A stretch of DNA of 64,000 nt from Borrelia parkeri (GTDB taxonomy: Bacteria; Spirochaetota; Spirochaetia; Borreliales; Borreliaceae). Below the pieces are notes generated by a model. That model saw nothing but the letters and a program-made list of their open reading frames with translations. It was not told where the DNA came from and did no database searches. Both the position numbers and the translations under genes were made by a program. Location of the stretch: positions 92,948-156,947 of the forward strand of contig NZ_CP073164.1 in assembly GCF_023035815.1 (NCBI RefSeq), written 5' to 3'. Position 1 is the first letter of the stretch. The number at the start of each line of letters is the position of its first letter. Shown piece by piece: positions 40,301 through 55,300 of the stretch.

Positions 40301-43300
40301 TCAAATTTAATTTGAAAAAGGAGAGATTGAATGTTAAATATTAGACATATCAGTATATTACTAGTATTAATATTTTTATTATTTCTATTTATAAGTTGTG
40401 GTTCAGGAAACAAAGCAAGAGCAAATACAAGAACAAAACCAAATACAGAAGCAGAAGTAGGAGACGAAGAGGCGCTAGCATATTTGGAGGATATTACTGA
40501 TCCAAGACTTTTGGCATTGTTAGATAATTTTGGAGTATCTAAAGCAGGAAGGAAGGCAATTGGTTATATACAAGGAGTCTTAAGTGTTTCTTATAAGAAT
40601 GGATTTGATGATAAGTTTTATAATTGCTTAAATAAATTAGGAGCTGATTTTGTGATTGAAAAGATAATCAAGCCTACTGTGAGCCTTTTGAGGGCTAGAG
40701 GTGAAGCTTTGAAAATTATTAAAGGTATAACAGATGAAGGCGTAAAAACCAGATTGCAAGATATGTTAAATAGTTGTGATATTGTAGTTCTTTTTGCATG
40801 GCATCCCGGTTCTGATCACTTAACCTTTCTAGAAAATGATTTTGCAAAGACTGTTACTCGTTATGCTTCTAAATTTAGGAATTTTAAAGAGACGGTTAAA
40901 AATCCACTTGTGAAGGATGTATATGCCTGGCTTGATGCTGATGAACAAGCTACAATTGATGAGATAGATAAGATGGTAATTAGTGATACTTATGACAAGG
41001 ATAAATTTAATAATGTTTTAAATAGTTTATCTTATTATCGTGTCCTTAGAATTATAGAGATTTATCAAAAGGTTAAAAAAATGCAGGAGGAAGCTTTGAA
41101 AGCTATAGAAGGTGTTTCTAATGATGCAGCAAAGCAAGCTTTTCAAGCTAGATTTAATACGCTTAAAGATGAGTATAATTCTTATATAAGATCTGCTTTT
41201 AATAAATCTTCAGGTGAATTGTATTATGATTTTAAAAGAATTTATGAATGTTTTGTAGATTTTTATAATATTAAAGTCGAGGCTCAAGCTTCCAGAGTTG
41301 CCAAAGCAAGTGGTGCGTCAGGTGGTGTAGTTAATCCTTGAATTAGTTTAAATTAAGATTATTGAGATTAAAGATAGTAGGTAAAGAAAGTTTAAGCCTT
41401 AAACGTACACGTTTAAGGCTTTTAATATGTATATATAGATAAATATATTAATATAATAATAGTATTATTATAAATTTGTATAATAATATATTCAAATTTA
41501 ATTTGAAAAAGGAGATATTGAATGGTAAAAATAAAGTGTTTCAGTGTATTACTAGTATTAATATTGCTGTTATTTCTATTTATAAGTTGTGATTCAGGAA
41601 GCAAAGCAGGAGTAAAGCCAGGAGCAGGATCAGGGACAAATACAAGAACAAAACCAAATACAGAAGCAGAAGTAGGAGATGAAGAGGCTCTAGCATATTT
41701 GGAGGATATTAGTGATCCAAAGCTTAAAGCATTGTTAGATAAGTTTGGAGTATCTGAAGCAGGAAGGAAGGCAATTGGTTATATACAAGAAATCCTCAGA
41801 GTTTCTTATAAGAATGGATTTAATGATAAGTTTTATAATTGCTTAAATCAATTAGGAGCTGATGTTGTGATTGAAAAGATAATCAAGCCTACTGTGAGTC
41901 TTTTGAGAGCTAGAGGTAAAGCTTTGAAAATTATGAAAGGTATAACAGATGCAGGTGTAAAAACCAGATTGCAAGATATGTTGGATAATTTTGATAAATT
42001 AGTTCCTTTTGCATGGAATCCCGATCGTGATCTCTTAATCTTTAAAGAAGATTTTTTTGCGAAGTTTGTTAATCGTTATACACCTAAATTTAGAAAGTTT
42101 AAAGAGATGGTTAAAAATCCACGTGTGAAGGATGTATATGCCTGGCTTGATGCTGATGAGCAAGCTACAATTGATGAGATAGAGAAGATAGTAGTTAGTG
42201 CTACTTATGACAAGGATAAGTTTAATGATAAGTTAAATAGTTTAAGAGATTATCGTGTTGTTGTAGTTATATATTCTTATCGAGATATTAAAAATGATCA
42301 GGATGAAGCTTTGAAAGCTATAGACGGTGTTTCTGATGATGTAGAAAAGCAAAAATTGCAAGCTAGATTTAATACGCTTCAAGGTGAGTATAATTCTTAT
42401 ATAAGAGCTGCTTTTAATAAATCTGCAGATGATTTGTCTTCTCAGAATATCTCTCCTTTTGAATATTCTAATGGATTTTCTATTCTTAAATACGACGCTG
42501 CAGTTGCCAAAGCAAGTGGTGCGGCAGGTGGTGTTAGTTAATCCTTAAATTAGTTTAAATTAAGATTATTGAGATTAAAAATAGTAGGTAAATAAAGTTT
42601 AAGCCTTAAATGTGTACGTTTAAGGCTTTTAGTTTGTATATATGGATAAATATATTAAACAAGTAAATATAATGTTTGCAGATTAAGGTGGATATATAGC
42701 ATTATAATAATATAATAATGTAAATATATTCAAATTTAATTTGAAAAAGGAGATATTGGGTGATGAAGTTAAGCCATTTCAGTTTATTTTTAGTATTAAT
42801 ATTTCTATTATTGTTAGTGGTAAGTTGTGACTTAAAATCTAAGGGAAGTACTGAGATTAAAGAGAATTTGACTGTCAAAAGAGAGGTAAGGAAATTAGAC
42901 AAGTTTAGTGGGGAATATACTTCAAAAATGGTTGCAACAGTTGATAATTTAGATATTAAGCTCAATAATCTGCTAGACAAATTTGGGTTACTTGATAAGG
43001 AAAGGGAATCAATTGCATATATAAGGCGTACGATAACTGATGCTAATGTTGGCAAACTTAAAGGTTACAGGACTTATACTGATGTCGAGTTTCATAATTT
43101 ACTTGAAAGTTTAGGTGCAGCTAGGATTAAAGAAATTATAACATTTTATTTAGAGGTTGTTAACATTCAGGAATCATTTGAAAGGGCTATTAAAAATATT
43201 AAGGACGCTACATCAAGAGGCAAATTACAGAATGAGCTTAATGAACGCAAGAATCAGTATCAGTTGCATTTAAAAGGGTTATTTGATAGTGATAATTTTG

Positions 43301-46300
43301 ATGATATATATAATAAGATTATAGGTGATAATTATTTTTCTGAATTAATTGAATTTAAATACGAGATTATAGAAGTTGAAGGTGGTTTGGATGTATATAC
43401 ATGGCTGTCTGATGATGAGCAGATTGTAATTGATAAGATACGAGAAATAGTAACTGATCCTTTGATTGGTCAATATAAAGGATATAGGACGTATACTGAT
43501 ATTGAGTTTAATAATTTACTAAATAAGTTAGGTGATAATAGAATTCTTGCAATGATATTGGTTTATCTAGAGGATCAAAAAGCCCAAGATGCGGCATGGG
43601 TAGAAGCTTTAACAGCTATTGATAGTGTTGATGATGCTAACTTAAGAGAGCAATTACGAGTGAAAATTAATGATGAGAGGGATAACTATAAATTACATTT
43701 GAAAGAGTTATTTGATGAATTTCTTCCTATTTTTGTGTATCGAAAATTTATGAACAATATTCATTATCATGGTAAGTTTGTTTTAATTAAAAACGCAGCT
43801 AAGCACATTATAGCTTTTAAAAAGCTATACAACAAGCTTTCATCTGTTCAGAAGAGAGAACTTTATTATATACGAATTATTGTAACCAATTTTAATATTG
43901 GTGATGCTATATTGCATAAAACATATAATGCTGTTGAGTTTGAGAGCTTACTTGGGAGTTTAGGTGCTGCTAGGGTTGAAAGGATTATAGACTTTCATTT
44001 AAATGTTCTTAAAGCAAAAGAAGATGCTCGATCAGCTATAAGTAGTCTTCCAGAAGGCATAGCAAGGCATAATTTGCAAGAACGGTTTAATGCTCACGAA
44101 AGTCTTTATGCGTTGCATTTAAAAGAGTTGTTTAGTAGTGCTTTTCCTGGTAAGGTGTATCATAATGTTGAAAGGAGTAGTTATATTTCTGGGTATTTTG
44201 CGATTATAAATGATGTTGGGAAAATTCAGTAAGTGAGACAAATAGTCCAGTACTACAGGTAGTAGTAATTAATTCTTAAGTTAAGAATAGTAATTAAGAA
44301 TAGTAAGTTTAAGAAAATGAATTTTTAGATCTTAAGATATATAAAACTTTTAATTTATATTGTCAAATGGATGTATTAATTCCTATAATTTATGATATTA
44401 TGGCATTATTATAATAATAATTATATTATTTCAGTTTAATTAATCAGTTTATTTAATAATAAGTTAAATTTAATTTGAAAAAGGAGCTATTTAATGGTTC
44501 AGTTAAGACGTTTTGGTTTATTGCTAGTATTAATATTACCGTTATTGTTAGTAATAAGTTGTGATTTGAACTCTCAAGAGGACATAGCACTTAGAGCAGA
44601 TTTACTTATAAGTAAGCTTGCTAAAGGTCATATGATAAAATTAAACATTGATGATGTGAGCAGTGGTGCTGAAATAGTTAAAGCAGAGGTAACTATAAAT
44701 GCTATGCTCAATAATCTGCTAGACAAATTTGAGATACCTGATGACAGGAAGAAAATAATTGATGATATGCGAGATATAGTAACTAGTTTGTCAGGAGTCT
44801 TTTCAGTTAGGGTTTATAAGAATGAAGATTTCTGTAATTTATTAGAGGGTTTGGGTGCTGAGAGACTTAAGGAAATTACAGAAATTCATGTTAATATTCT
44901 TAAAGCCCAAGACGAAGCTTTAGCAGTGATTGAAGGAATTAAGGACGATGTGGCAAAACGAGAATTGCAAGTGAAATTTTATGGTCGTCAGAATGCTTAT
45001 CCTTTGCATTTAAAAATTTTATTTAACGGGTCTAATTCTGATGAGGTATATGGTAATTTTATAAGTGATAATTATGTTGCTGAGTTTACTGCAATTAAAG
45101 AAGAAGCTTTAGGTCTTGTGGAGGATAGCGAAGATGTTTCTGTAGGGGGTGCCCCTCAAAAAGAAGTTCCTGTAGGAGGTGCCCCTCAAGAAGAAGTTCC
45201 TGTAGGGGGTGCCCCTCAAAAAGAAGTTCCTGTAGGGGGTGCCCCTCAAGAAGAAGTTCCTGTAGGGGGTGCCTCTCAAGAAAATGTATATGAATTGCTT
45301 TTAGCTGATGAAAAGGATGTAATTAATTCTATACGAGATGTAGTAACTACTGTGTCTTCAGTTTCTAAAACTTCTTATAAACTTTATAGTAATGATGAGT
45401 TTTATAATTTATTAAATCAGTTAGGAATTGTTAAGGTCAAGGACATTATAGCAATTTATTTAAAGGACTTGGGAGAAAAAAATGCAGTTCTAGCAGAAGT
45501 TGCTGCGGTTCTTGAAAGTGAAGAGAAATATGCATTAACTAAAAATTTGGAAAGTGATTTTAAGAAATTAGAGAATTTTTATCCAACTTATTTAAAATGG
45601 ATATTTGATAAAACCGATGCTGATGGGGTGTATAGTGCATTTGTGAAGGGTAATTATTCTGATAATTTTATTAAGCTTAAAAGTGATGTTAAAATCATTT
45701 CAGATTTTAATAAGCTTTGTGAAGGATTTTCAAAGAAAGAAAAGAGAGCAGTTGCATATATGCGAAGTGTAGTAACTAATTCTAATATTGGTAGTGTTGA
45801 AGGTTATAAGACATATGATGATGTAGAGTTTAATAATTTACTTCATGACTTAGGTGTTGAGAGACTGAGAGAAATTATAAAAATACATTTAAGTAGTCAT
45901 AAAGCAAAAAATGCAGCATTAGCAGCTATGAATAATGCTGAGGAAAGTCAAAAAAAGCAAAACTTAAAGTTTAATTTTGATGTTTTAAGGCGTGGCTATT
46001 CATCGCATCTCAAATTGTTATTTCATGCGTTTAAGGCTGATTATGTGTATCATGATTTTATGGGGAGCAAATATGCTGCTTTATTTACTAATTTTAAAAA
46101 CGAATTTGACAACATATAATCAAATGCATCGAGTTATCCTGCATTTGATACCGTAAGTTGGTACTTAAAAAAGTAGTTAAGTCTTGGATTATAAACATCT
46201 AAGGCTTTTAATTTATACTAAGGGATACTTGTATAGATGTACTAATAAGTATGTAGATATTAATATTTGGAAACTATGTTATAATGATATATTATAATAA

Positions 46301-49300
46301 TAAGTTTTATATGATAAAAAATCGATTTATAGATTGGGGTTTATTAAAAGGAGAGATGTTTAATGAAAAAGAGTAATAGTGTGTTATTATTGTTATTGGT
46401 TATAAATTGTGATTTTAAATCCCAAGGGGCTGACCTTCTTAAAGAGGTCTTGGTTAAAAAAAATTCTTTTGTTGCAAAACCTTTAACTATAACCCATGAT
46501 TTTAAATCCCTTATAGGTAAAAATCCTGCAGTAGTACAAGATCCTGTAGTAATTAAAGATCCTGCAGTAGTTGAAGATCCTGCAGTAGTTGAAGATCCTG
46601 CAGTAGTTCAAAATCCTGCAGTAGTACAAGATCCTGTAGTAATTAAAGATCCTGCAGTAGTTCAAAATCCTGCAGTAGTTGAAGATCCTGTAGTAGTTGA
46701 AAATCCTGTAGTAGTTGAAAATCCTGCAGTAGTTGAAGATCCTGCAGTAGTTCAAGATCCTGAAGAAAGAGATGTTAAAAAATTAATACTAGAGGATGTT
46801 ATAAACAGTGATTCTGTAGCAGTTGTAGAAGAGAAAAGTGTGGATGTAAAAATTGATGAATTTCTTAATGAATGTGGGATATCAGTTCAAGACAGGGAAT
46901 CAAATGTATATTTAAGAGATTACTTAACCAATTCTGATTTTGATAATAACTCATTTTATACCTTTATAACTGAAATAGGTTCTATGAAGACTAAGGAGCT
47001 TTTTGAAGATTGGTTAAAAGTTTGTAACTTAATAACAGAAATTAAACCAATGATTGAAAATATTAAAAGAGAGAGATCAAAACAACAATTCATATCTGAG
47101 CTTAATATTGATTTCAACGATTCTTGTATATCCGAAGAGTTAAAAGCTCATTTTGATGATAGTGATTCTTCTATTCAAATATATCATTCATTGAGATATG
47201 CAGATAATACAATGTTACAAGATTTACTTGCAATGAAAGACAGAATTACATATGTTATAAAAGGTGAAGCAATATATGAAGGTCTAATTGGTCAAGAAAA
47301 GCAAGAAATTGATGATATACGAAAATTAGCAGTTTTTTCTGATGTTAGTGATGGAAGTTATCATAAGTATATTTATAATGATCATCAATTTTATTGTGTG
47401 TTAGGATTTTTTGGTGTTTCTAAGTTGAAAAGATTGTCAGAGGTTAATTTACATGAGTTGATTAGAGTACGAAAAGAAGCAGAGGATACTATTCAAGATG
47501 TAGAGAATGACTTCTTTGTCAAAGTTTTGAAAACTGAATTTAATGAGTGTAATGAAATCGCTGTAGATATATTACAAAGTGCATTTAGTATGGATAGTGA
47601 TTATGTATTGAAAGATGAAATTATAGATTCTCATAATAGAGCTGTAAGTGGCTTTATGAGAATCACAGATCGAGCTAGAGACTTAATAAAATTTAGAAAA
47701 ATATACACAAATCTATCTAGGTCTGATGCTGCAATGATTAGTTATTTACGCAGTATATTAAATAATCCTAGTATTAGTATTAAAGATGAGTATGAAATAA
47801 GTTTGAAAACGTATAGCTATTATGAGTTTGAGTATTTATTGGGTGGTTTAAATGAAGATCAGGTTGGGAAAATGATAGTAAAAATTCGACAAGCTTTGGA
47901 ATTTCAAAATGATATTTTACAAAGGATAGATGCTATTAAAGACAGTAAAGGTAAAGATCAGCTAAGAAGAGATTTTTTTGATCAAAAGAAGCATTATGAA
48001 TTTTTGCTCAAAACTTACTTTGATTGTGTGAATATCAATTCTAATGATATATATAATGTCTTTATGTCTTTTAAAGATAATGAAGATGGATTTAACGCCA
48101 TTCAAGCCCGGATTTTAGAATTAGTATAGAAGAAGTATAAGCGAGAGGGCTTGAGAAAATTAAGCCTTAGGTATAAAAGTTCCTGTAGAGGTTGTTCCTC
48201 GAGGAGATTTATTTGAAAACTATGTTATAATAATATATTATAATAATAAGTTTTATATGATAAAAATCAATTTATAGATTGGGCTTTATTAAAAGGAGAG
48301 ATGTTTAATGAAAAAGAGTAATAGTGTGTTATTATTGTTACTGGTTATAAATTGTGATTTTAAATCCCAAGGGGCTGACCCTCTTAAAGGGGTCTTGGTT
48401 AAAAAAAATTCTTTTGTTGCAAAACCTTTAACTACAACCCATGATTTTAAATCCTTTATAGGTAAAAATCCTGTAGAAGTTGTAGAAGAGAAAAGTGTGG
48501 ATGTAAAAATTGATGAATTTCTTAATGAATGTGGGATATCAGCTCAAGACAGGGAATCAAATGTATATTTAAGAGATTACTTAACCAATTCTGATTTTGA
48601 TAATAACTCATTTTATACCTTTATAACTGAAATAGGTTCTGTGAAGACTAAGGAGCTTTTGGGAGATTGGTTAAATTTTTATAACTTAATAACAGAAATT
48701 AAACCAATGATTGGAAATATTAAAAGAGAGAGATCAAAACAACAATTGATATCTGAGCTTGATAGTGAGTTCAACGATTCTTTTATACCAAAAGAGTTAA
48801 AAGCTCATTTTGATGATGAGAATATTGATTCTTCTATTAAAATGTATAGTTCATTAAGAGAGTCAAATGATTCAATTTTAGAATATTTACGTGAACTGAA
48901 AGACAGAATTACATATGTTATAAAAGGTGAAGCAATATATGAAGGTCTAATTGGTCAAGAAAAGCAAGAAATTGATGATATACGAAAATTAGCAGTTTTT
49001 TCTGATGTTAGTGATGGCATTTATAATGAAGATGATTATAATGATCATCAATTTTATTCTGTGTTAGGATTTTTTGGTATTGCTAAGTTGAAGAGATTGT
49101 TAGAGGTTAATTTACATGAGTTGATTAGAGTACGAAAAGAAGCAGAGGATACTATTAAGAATGTAGAGGATGACTTCTTTGTCAAAGTTTTGAAAACTAA
49201 ATTTGATGAGTATAATGAATTCGCTGTAAGTATACTACGAAATGCATTTAGTATGACTAGTGATTATGTATTGAAAGATAAAATTATAGACTCTCATAAT

Positions 49301-52300
49301 AGAATTGTAGATGGCTTTATGAGAATCACAGATAAAGCTAGACGCTCAATAAAATTTAAAACAATATACTCAAATCTGTCTAGTTCTGATGCTGCAGTTA
49401 TTATTGATCTACGAACTATATTAACTGATTCTAGTATTGGCAGTAAAGATGAGGATGGAGTAAGTTTTAAAACGTATACCTATTATGAGTTTGAGTATTT
49501 ATTGGGTGGTTTAAATGAAGATCAGGTTGAGAAAATGATAGTAAAAATTCGAAAAGCTTTGAAATTGCAAAATGATATTTTACAAAGGATAGATGCTATT
49601 AAAGACAGTAAAGGTAAAGATCAGCTAAGAAGAGATTTTTTTAATCAAAAGAAGCATTATGAATTTTTGCTCAAAACTAACTTTAATTGTGTTAATATCA
49701 ATTCTAATGATATATATAATGTCTTTATGTCTTTTAAAGATAATGAAGATGGATTTAACGCCATTCAAGCCCGGATTTTAGAATTAGTATAGAAGAAGTA
49801 TAAGCGAGAGGGCTTGAGAAAATTAAGCCTTAGGTATAAAAATTATTTAAGGCTTTTGATTTCTTTCAATTTATACGGGGGAATGCTAATTAAATATACA
49901 GGTAAATATTTCAAGAATTATGTTGTAGGATATTATAATAATAGGTTTATATGATAATAGATTAAGTTATAAATTGAGTGTATTTTTGAAAAAAAGTTAA
50001 AAAAAGGGGATATTTAATGGTTGAGGTAAAGAGTCATAATTTATTAATATTACTGTTATTGCTAATAATAAGTTGTAATGCAGGTTCTCAAGGTGTTTTT
50101 TCACTTAAAGATAGCTCGTTTAAGTATAGTTCGTTTCGAAAGAGCTCGCTTGGATACAGTTCTCTTAGTGATAGCTCGTTTCGAAGAAGCTCGTTTAGTA
50201 GTAATTCTTTTAAAAGGAACTCGAGTGATATAATATCATCTAGAGAAAATTTGCTTAAAGGGGACTTGCTTGAAAAATCACTGGTTGAAGCATCCACAGT
50301 TAAAAATAATGTAAAAAAATTGGGCAAAAGTAATATCTTAAATCCTTCTGAAATGGGGAGCGTAGGGGTAAAGCTAGATGTTAAGCTTGACAAGCTTCTT
50401 GGTACATTTGGGATACCCTTTAACGAAAGGCAAGTAATTACATATATACAAAGAATATTAACTGATCCTAATATTGGTGGTTCTCTAGGTTATAAATTTT
50501 ATGATAACGAAGAATTTTATAACTTGCTTAGTGATTTAGGTGCTTTAAGATTGAAAAAAATTATAGAATTTCATTTAAAGATTATTGAAGCGCAAAATGA
50601 TGCTAAAGTAGCTATTCGCGATGTGAAGGATACAAAATTAAAAGAGAGATTGCAAACTAGATTTAAAGAATACAATAAGGCTTATCCATTGCATTTAAAA
50701 GGATTATTCAGTAAAGCTATTTCTGATAATGTTTATGATAAAGTTATAGGTAGTGATTATAATTTTAAGTTTAATACGATTACGGACAAAGCTCGTAGCA
50801 TGATAAACTTTGAAAGTCTATATGCAGAATTGTCAGGTGATCAAAGGATTGCAGTTGATAATATACGGATGATAGTAACTGATCCTAGTATTGGTAGTAC
50901 CGAAGGTTATAAGACGTATAGTACGGATGAGTTTTATAACTTACTTTATAGCTTAGATGCTTTTAAGATCAAGACACTTATAAAATTTCATGTAGAAAAT
51001 GTTATAGCACGCAACGAGTCTCTAGCAGCTATTCGAGATGTTAAGGATGCAAAATTAAAAGATAGATTACAAACTAGATTTAAAGAGTACAATAAGGCTT
51101 ATCCATTACATTTAAAAGAATTATTCAATGAATCTACTCCTGAGGGGGTGTATGGTAGAGTTATAAATAGTAAATATGCGTCTAAATTTGTTGAAGTTAA
51201 ATCAGCCTCTCTTGGTTTTATAAAAAGTAGATCTCCATATACAGGGTTATCAGGTGATAAAGGTATTGTAATTGAATATATGCGGGGAGTAGTAACTGAT
51301 GCTGATATTGGAAGTTAGCTAGGTTACAAGACTTATGATAATGAAAAATTTTATAGCTTACTCTATAGTTTAGGTGATGTTAAGTTGGGTGAGATTATAA
51401 ACCATATTCAAATAACTCTTAAAGCACGAAGTGATGTCCAAGCTAGCTATAGAGGATGTTAAGGACGCGAACTTAAAACAGAAATTGGTACGTAAGTTTA
51501 AAGAAAAGGAGCGTTCTTATTTAGTTGCGTTAAAATCGGTCTTTAATAAATCTACTCCTGGGGAAGTGTATAGGGCCGCTATAGGTATTGATCATTCGAA
51601 TAATTTTATATCCATTAAAAGTGATGTTGCTAGTCATTTACGCAAAAGAGAGGTTTAGTACTTAGAAGAGTAGTTAAACTTTGGATTTCAAACATCTAAG
51701 GTTTTTTATTTATACTTATAAATATTGCTAAATGAGGACTGTATACTTATGTCTTTTGAAATATTTGCTCATAACAATTAAATATGAAGAAGGATATTGC
51801 AGCACAGTCTTTGCTTGAGAAGAGATTAAACCTGTGCATGGAGACAAGATTTATGTTATCAAAATCAACATATAGTGTTTAACACTAAAAGTCTAATGCT
51901 ACCCTGAGTAAGGGGCTTTATTGATGCTTGAGCATAAGAAACATTGTAATGCGTATCAGTATACCAAAATTAAGGCTTACATTGCAAGCTTGTCTAATTC
52001 TCATATGACAAAAGATTATTTAATGTAGACTTAAAATGCCTTAAAAAAGTTTGCTATTCTATCTGAATTTAATATACTGTACGGAAGTCATTGATTTCTT
52101 TTTTTGTATGGACTATAAAACTGTCAAGAACCCAAAACCTGTTTTATTCTTATATAATGTTAAAAAAAATATTATGGATGGAAGTTATGTTAATGCTTGG
52201 ATGTTGTGATAATATAGTAATGTGTTTTATATGATAATGGATTAAACTTAAAAGGAGATATTTAATGATAAAGGTAAATCATCTTGGTGAGTTCTTAGCC

Positions 52301-55300
52301 TTAGCCTTAATATTAATGTTGTTATTCTTGCTAATTATAAGTTGTAATTTAAAATCCCAAAGAGATATTGCGTTTAGAGAGAATTTAACTGTAGACGGAT
52401 CTTTAAAAAATTTAAAAAAGCCTGTTGTAGGCGATATAACTGTTAAAATTAATAATCTGTTAGATGCATTTAGGATATTTGATGATGAGAGAGACGTAAT
52501 TAATAATATACAAATTGCAATCACTGATCCTAATATTGGTAGTGCTGGAGGTTTCAAAACGTATGATATGGATGAGTTTTATAATTTGCTTGATGGTTTA
52601 GGTTCTCTTAAGCTTAAGGAAATTATAAAAGTTCATTCAAATGCTCTTGAAGTTCAGGTCCAAGCAGAAAGAGAAGCTAGATCAGTTATTGATAGTGTTA
52701 AGGGAGACGTATTAAAGCGACGTTTGGAGAATATGTTTAATCAGCACAAGGATTACTGTCTATCTTATTTAAAATGGTTATTTAATGATCCTACCCCTGA
52801 CACGGTGTATTTTAGAGTGATAAATGATAATTATGTTGATAAGTTTAGTAAGATTAAAGACCGTATTCAAAGTGTTATAGAGGATGAAAGGCAATATGCA
52901 GGGTGGATGTCAGCGTCAGAGCTTGAATCAATTGCATTTATACGAGATATATTAACCGATCCTAGTATTGTTGGTTATGGAGGTCTTAAGACCTATAGTA
53001 ACTCTGAGTTTTATAACTTGTTAAGGAATTTAGGTGATACTATTTTGAAGGAAATTATACAATTTCATTTAAATAATCTTAGAACAGAAAATGCGGCTTT
53101 AGTAGCTATTGAGAATCTTCAAGAAGGTTATGAAAAACAACAATTGCAATATAAATTGTATTTTTATAAGCTTAAATATTCATTATATTTGAAAGAGTTA
53201 TTTAGTGAGCCTACTTCGGATGATATTTATCGCAAATTTCTGGTTAGTCTTTATGATTTTTTTAATCTTTTTGCTAAGCTTGAGAGCGATGCTTTAGGCA
53301 TTATGAGGGGGAAGGAACTATACTCAGGACGGATGTCTTCTTCAGAGCTTGCAGTAATTTGGTATATACTACTTGTAATAACTGATCCTGATATTGGGGG
53401 TTTCACAATATATAATTATGAAAGATTTTATAACTTATTAGAGCAGTTAGGTGATGTTAAGGTTAAAGTAATTATACAAAATATCCAAAAAACTCTTAAA
53501 GCACAAGATGAAGCGAAAACGGCTGTAGAGAATGTTAATGACGTGAACTTAAAACAAAGATTAGAAAGTGATTTAAAAGAAAAAAATAGCGCGTATGTGT
53601 TGGCACTAAAAGAGGCATTTGGTAAGTTGAGTTATGATTCTATTTATCAAACAACTAAAAATGTTGATTATGTTAATTGGTTTAATGCTATTAAAGATAC
53701 TGCTTCTAGCAGTATTTAGAGCCAATGAAGCTATTATTTCCATAGTGAATCTTTAGCTATGATCCTTAAAGAATAGTTAAGCTTTAAATATTAAAATTTA
53801 AAGCTTTTAATTTTTATTTAAATGAGAAATATACAAGTGATATTTTTTAATAAATTATTTTAAATAAATAATATTTTAAAGTTATTATATTGTGTTAACA
53901 TAATAAATAAGGTTTATATAATTAAATTAAATTTGAAAAAGGAGCTATTTAATGTTTAAGGTAAGATATTTTAGTGAGTTACCGATATTAATATCATTTT
54001 TATTGCTAATTATAAGTTGTGATTTAGACTCTTCAGAAGATTTTGTAACAAGTCTATTTGGAAAAGGATCTGTTGTAGAACGTGAGTATGAAAATTTAGT
54101 ACAAAAATATTTGAAAGGACTTGTAGAAGAATTTACAGAAGATCTTTCAGAAGAGTCTAGAGTAATTACAGAAATGGATATAGATACGCGTATAGAAGAA
54201 CAATTTGATTTAAAATTGAAGAATCTTTTAGACAAATTTGGAATATTTGACAAGGATAGGAAAGTCGTTGGATATATGTACCTTGTGACCACTGCGGATA
54301 ATAGTGATGATATTTTAATGCTTAAGCAGTATACTAGCGATGAGTTTTTTAATTTGTTGGAACAATTAGGTGCTGAGAGATTAAAAGACATGATAGAAGC
54401 TTGTTTTAGTGATCTAAGAGCACTATCTGAATATAGACCAAAAGTTAAAGAAATTCTAAAGGATATTAAGAGGGATTCAATAAGACAAAAATTGGAGGGG
54501 GAGCTTGCTTGGTACGAAGAGTCTACTGCCTATCCATATTATTTAAGATGTGCATTTAAGGATTCTAATCCTGATGTTGTATATGCTCAAGTCATGTATG
54601 TAGGTCCTGCTTATGTTTTGGGTAGGATTTATTCAGAGGCTAAAAGCATTCTAAAGATTGAGAATGTGTACTCAGAGCAGTATTTAGAACAACCTTCTGA
54701 GAGCGAATGGAGAATAATTGATTATATACGAGATATATTAATTGATGAGAAGATTGCTCAGAATAAAAATTATAAGACGTATACTATTTCTGAGTTTTAT
54801 AACTTGCTTGGTGATTTAGATGTTACTAAGATTAGGGAAATTATAAGCCGTACTCAAGAGACTCTTACAGCATACGAAGACGCCAAAGTGGCTATAAGTG
54901 GTATTAATGACTTAAGATTAAGGCAAGACTTTAGTAATAGGTTGGAGAAAAGATTGAGTGTTTATGGAAGGACCTTAAAAGGGGTCTTTAATAAATCTGA
55001 TATTGATGCTATTTATAGAGCAGCTATAAATAGTAAATTTATTGATGAGTTTGCTGTGATTCAAGACGAAGCTAAACTTATTTCAATAAACTTAGCAAGT
55101 AGTTCTTCAAAAGAGTAAAAGAGTAGCTTGCTAAAAATTTCAAAAATTAAGCCTTGGATTTTAAACATCTAAGGTTTAATTTTATTTAACTAGTTTAATT
55201 TTAATTTATAATGTAAAGATAGGTAAATACTTATAATAAGTATATTAGTAATAACATAATAACAATGCTTGAAGTTTATGGTAGAAATGTTAATACAACA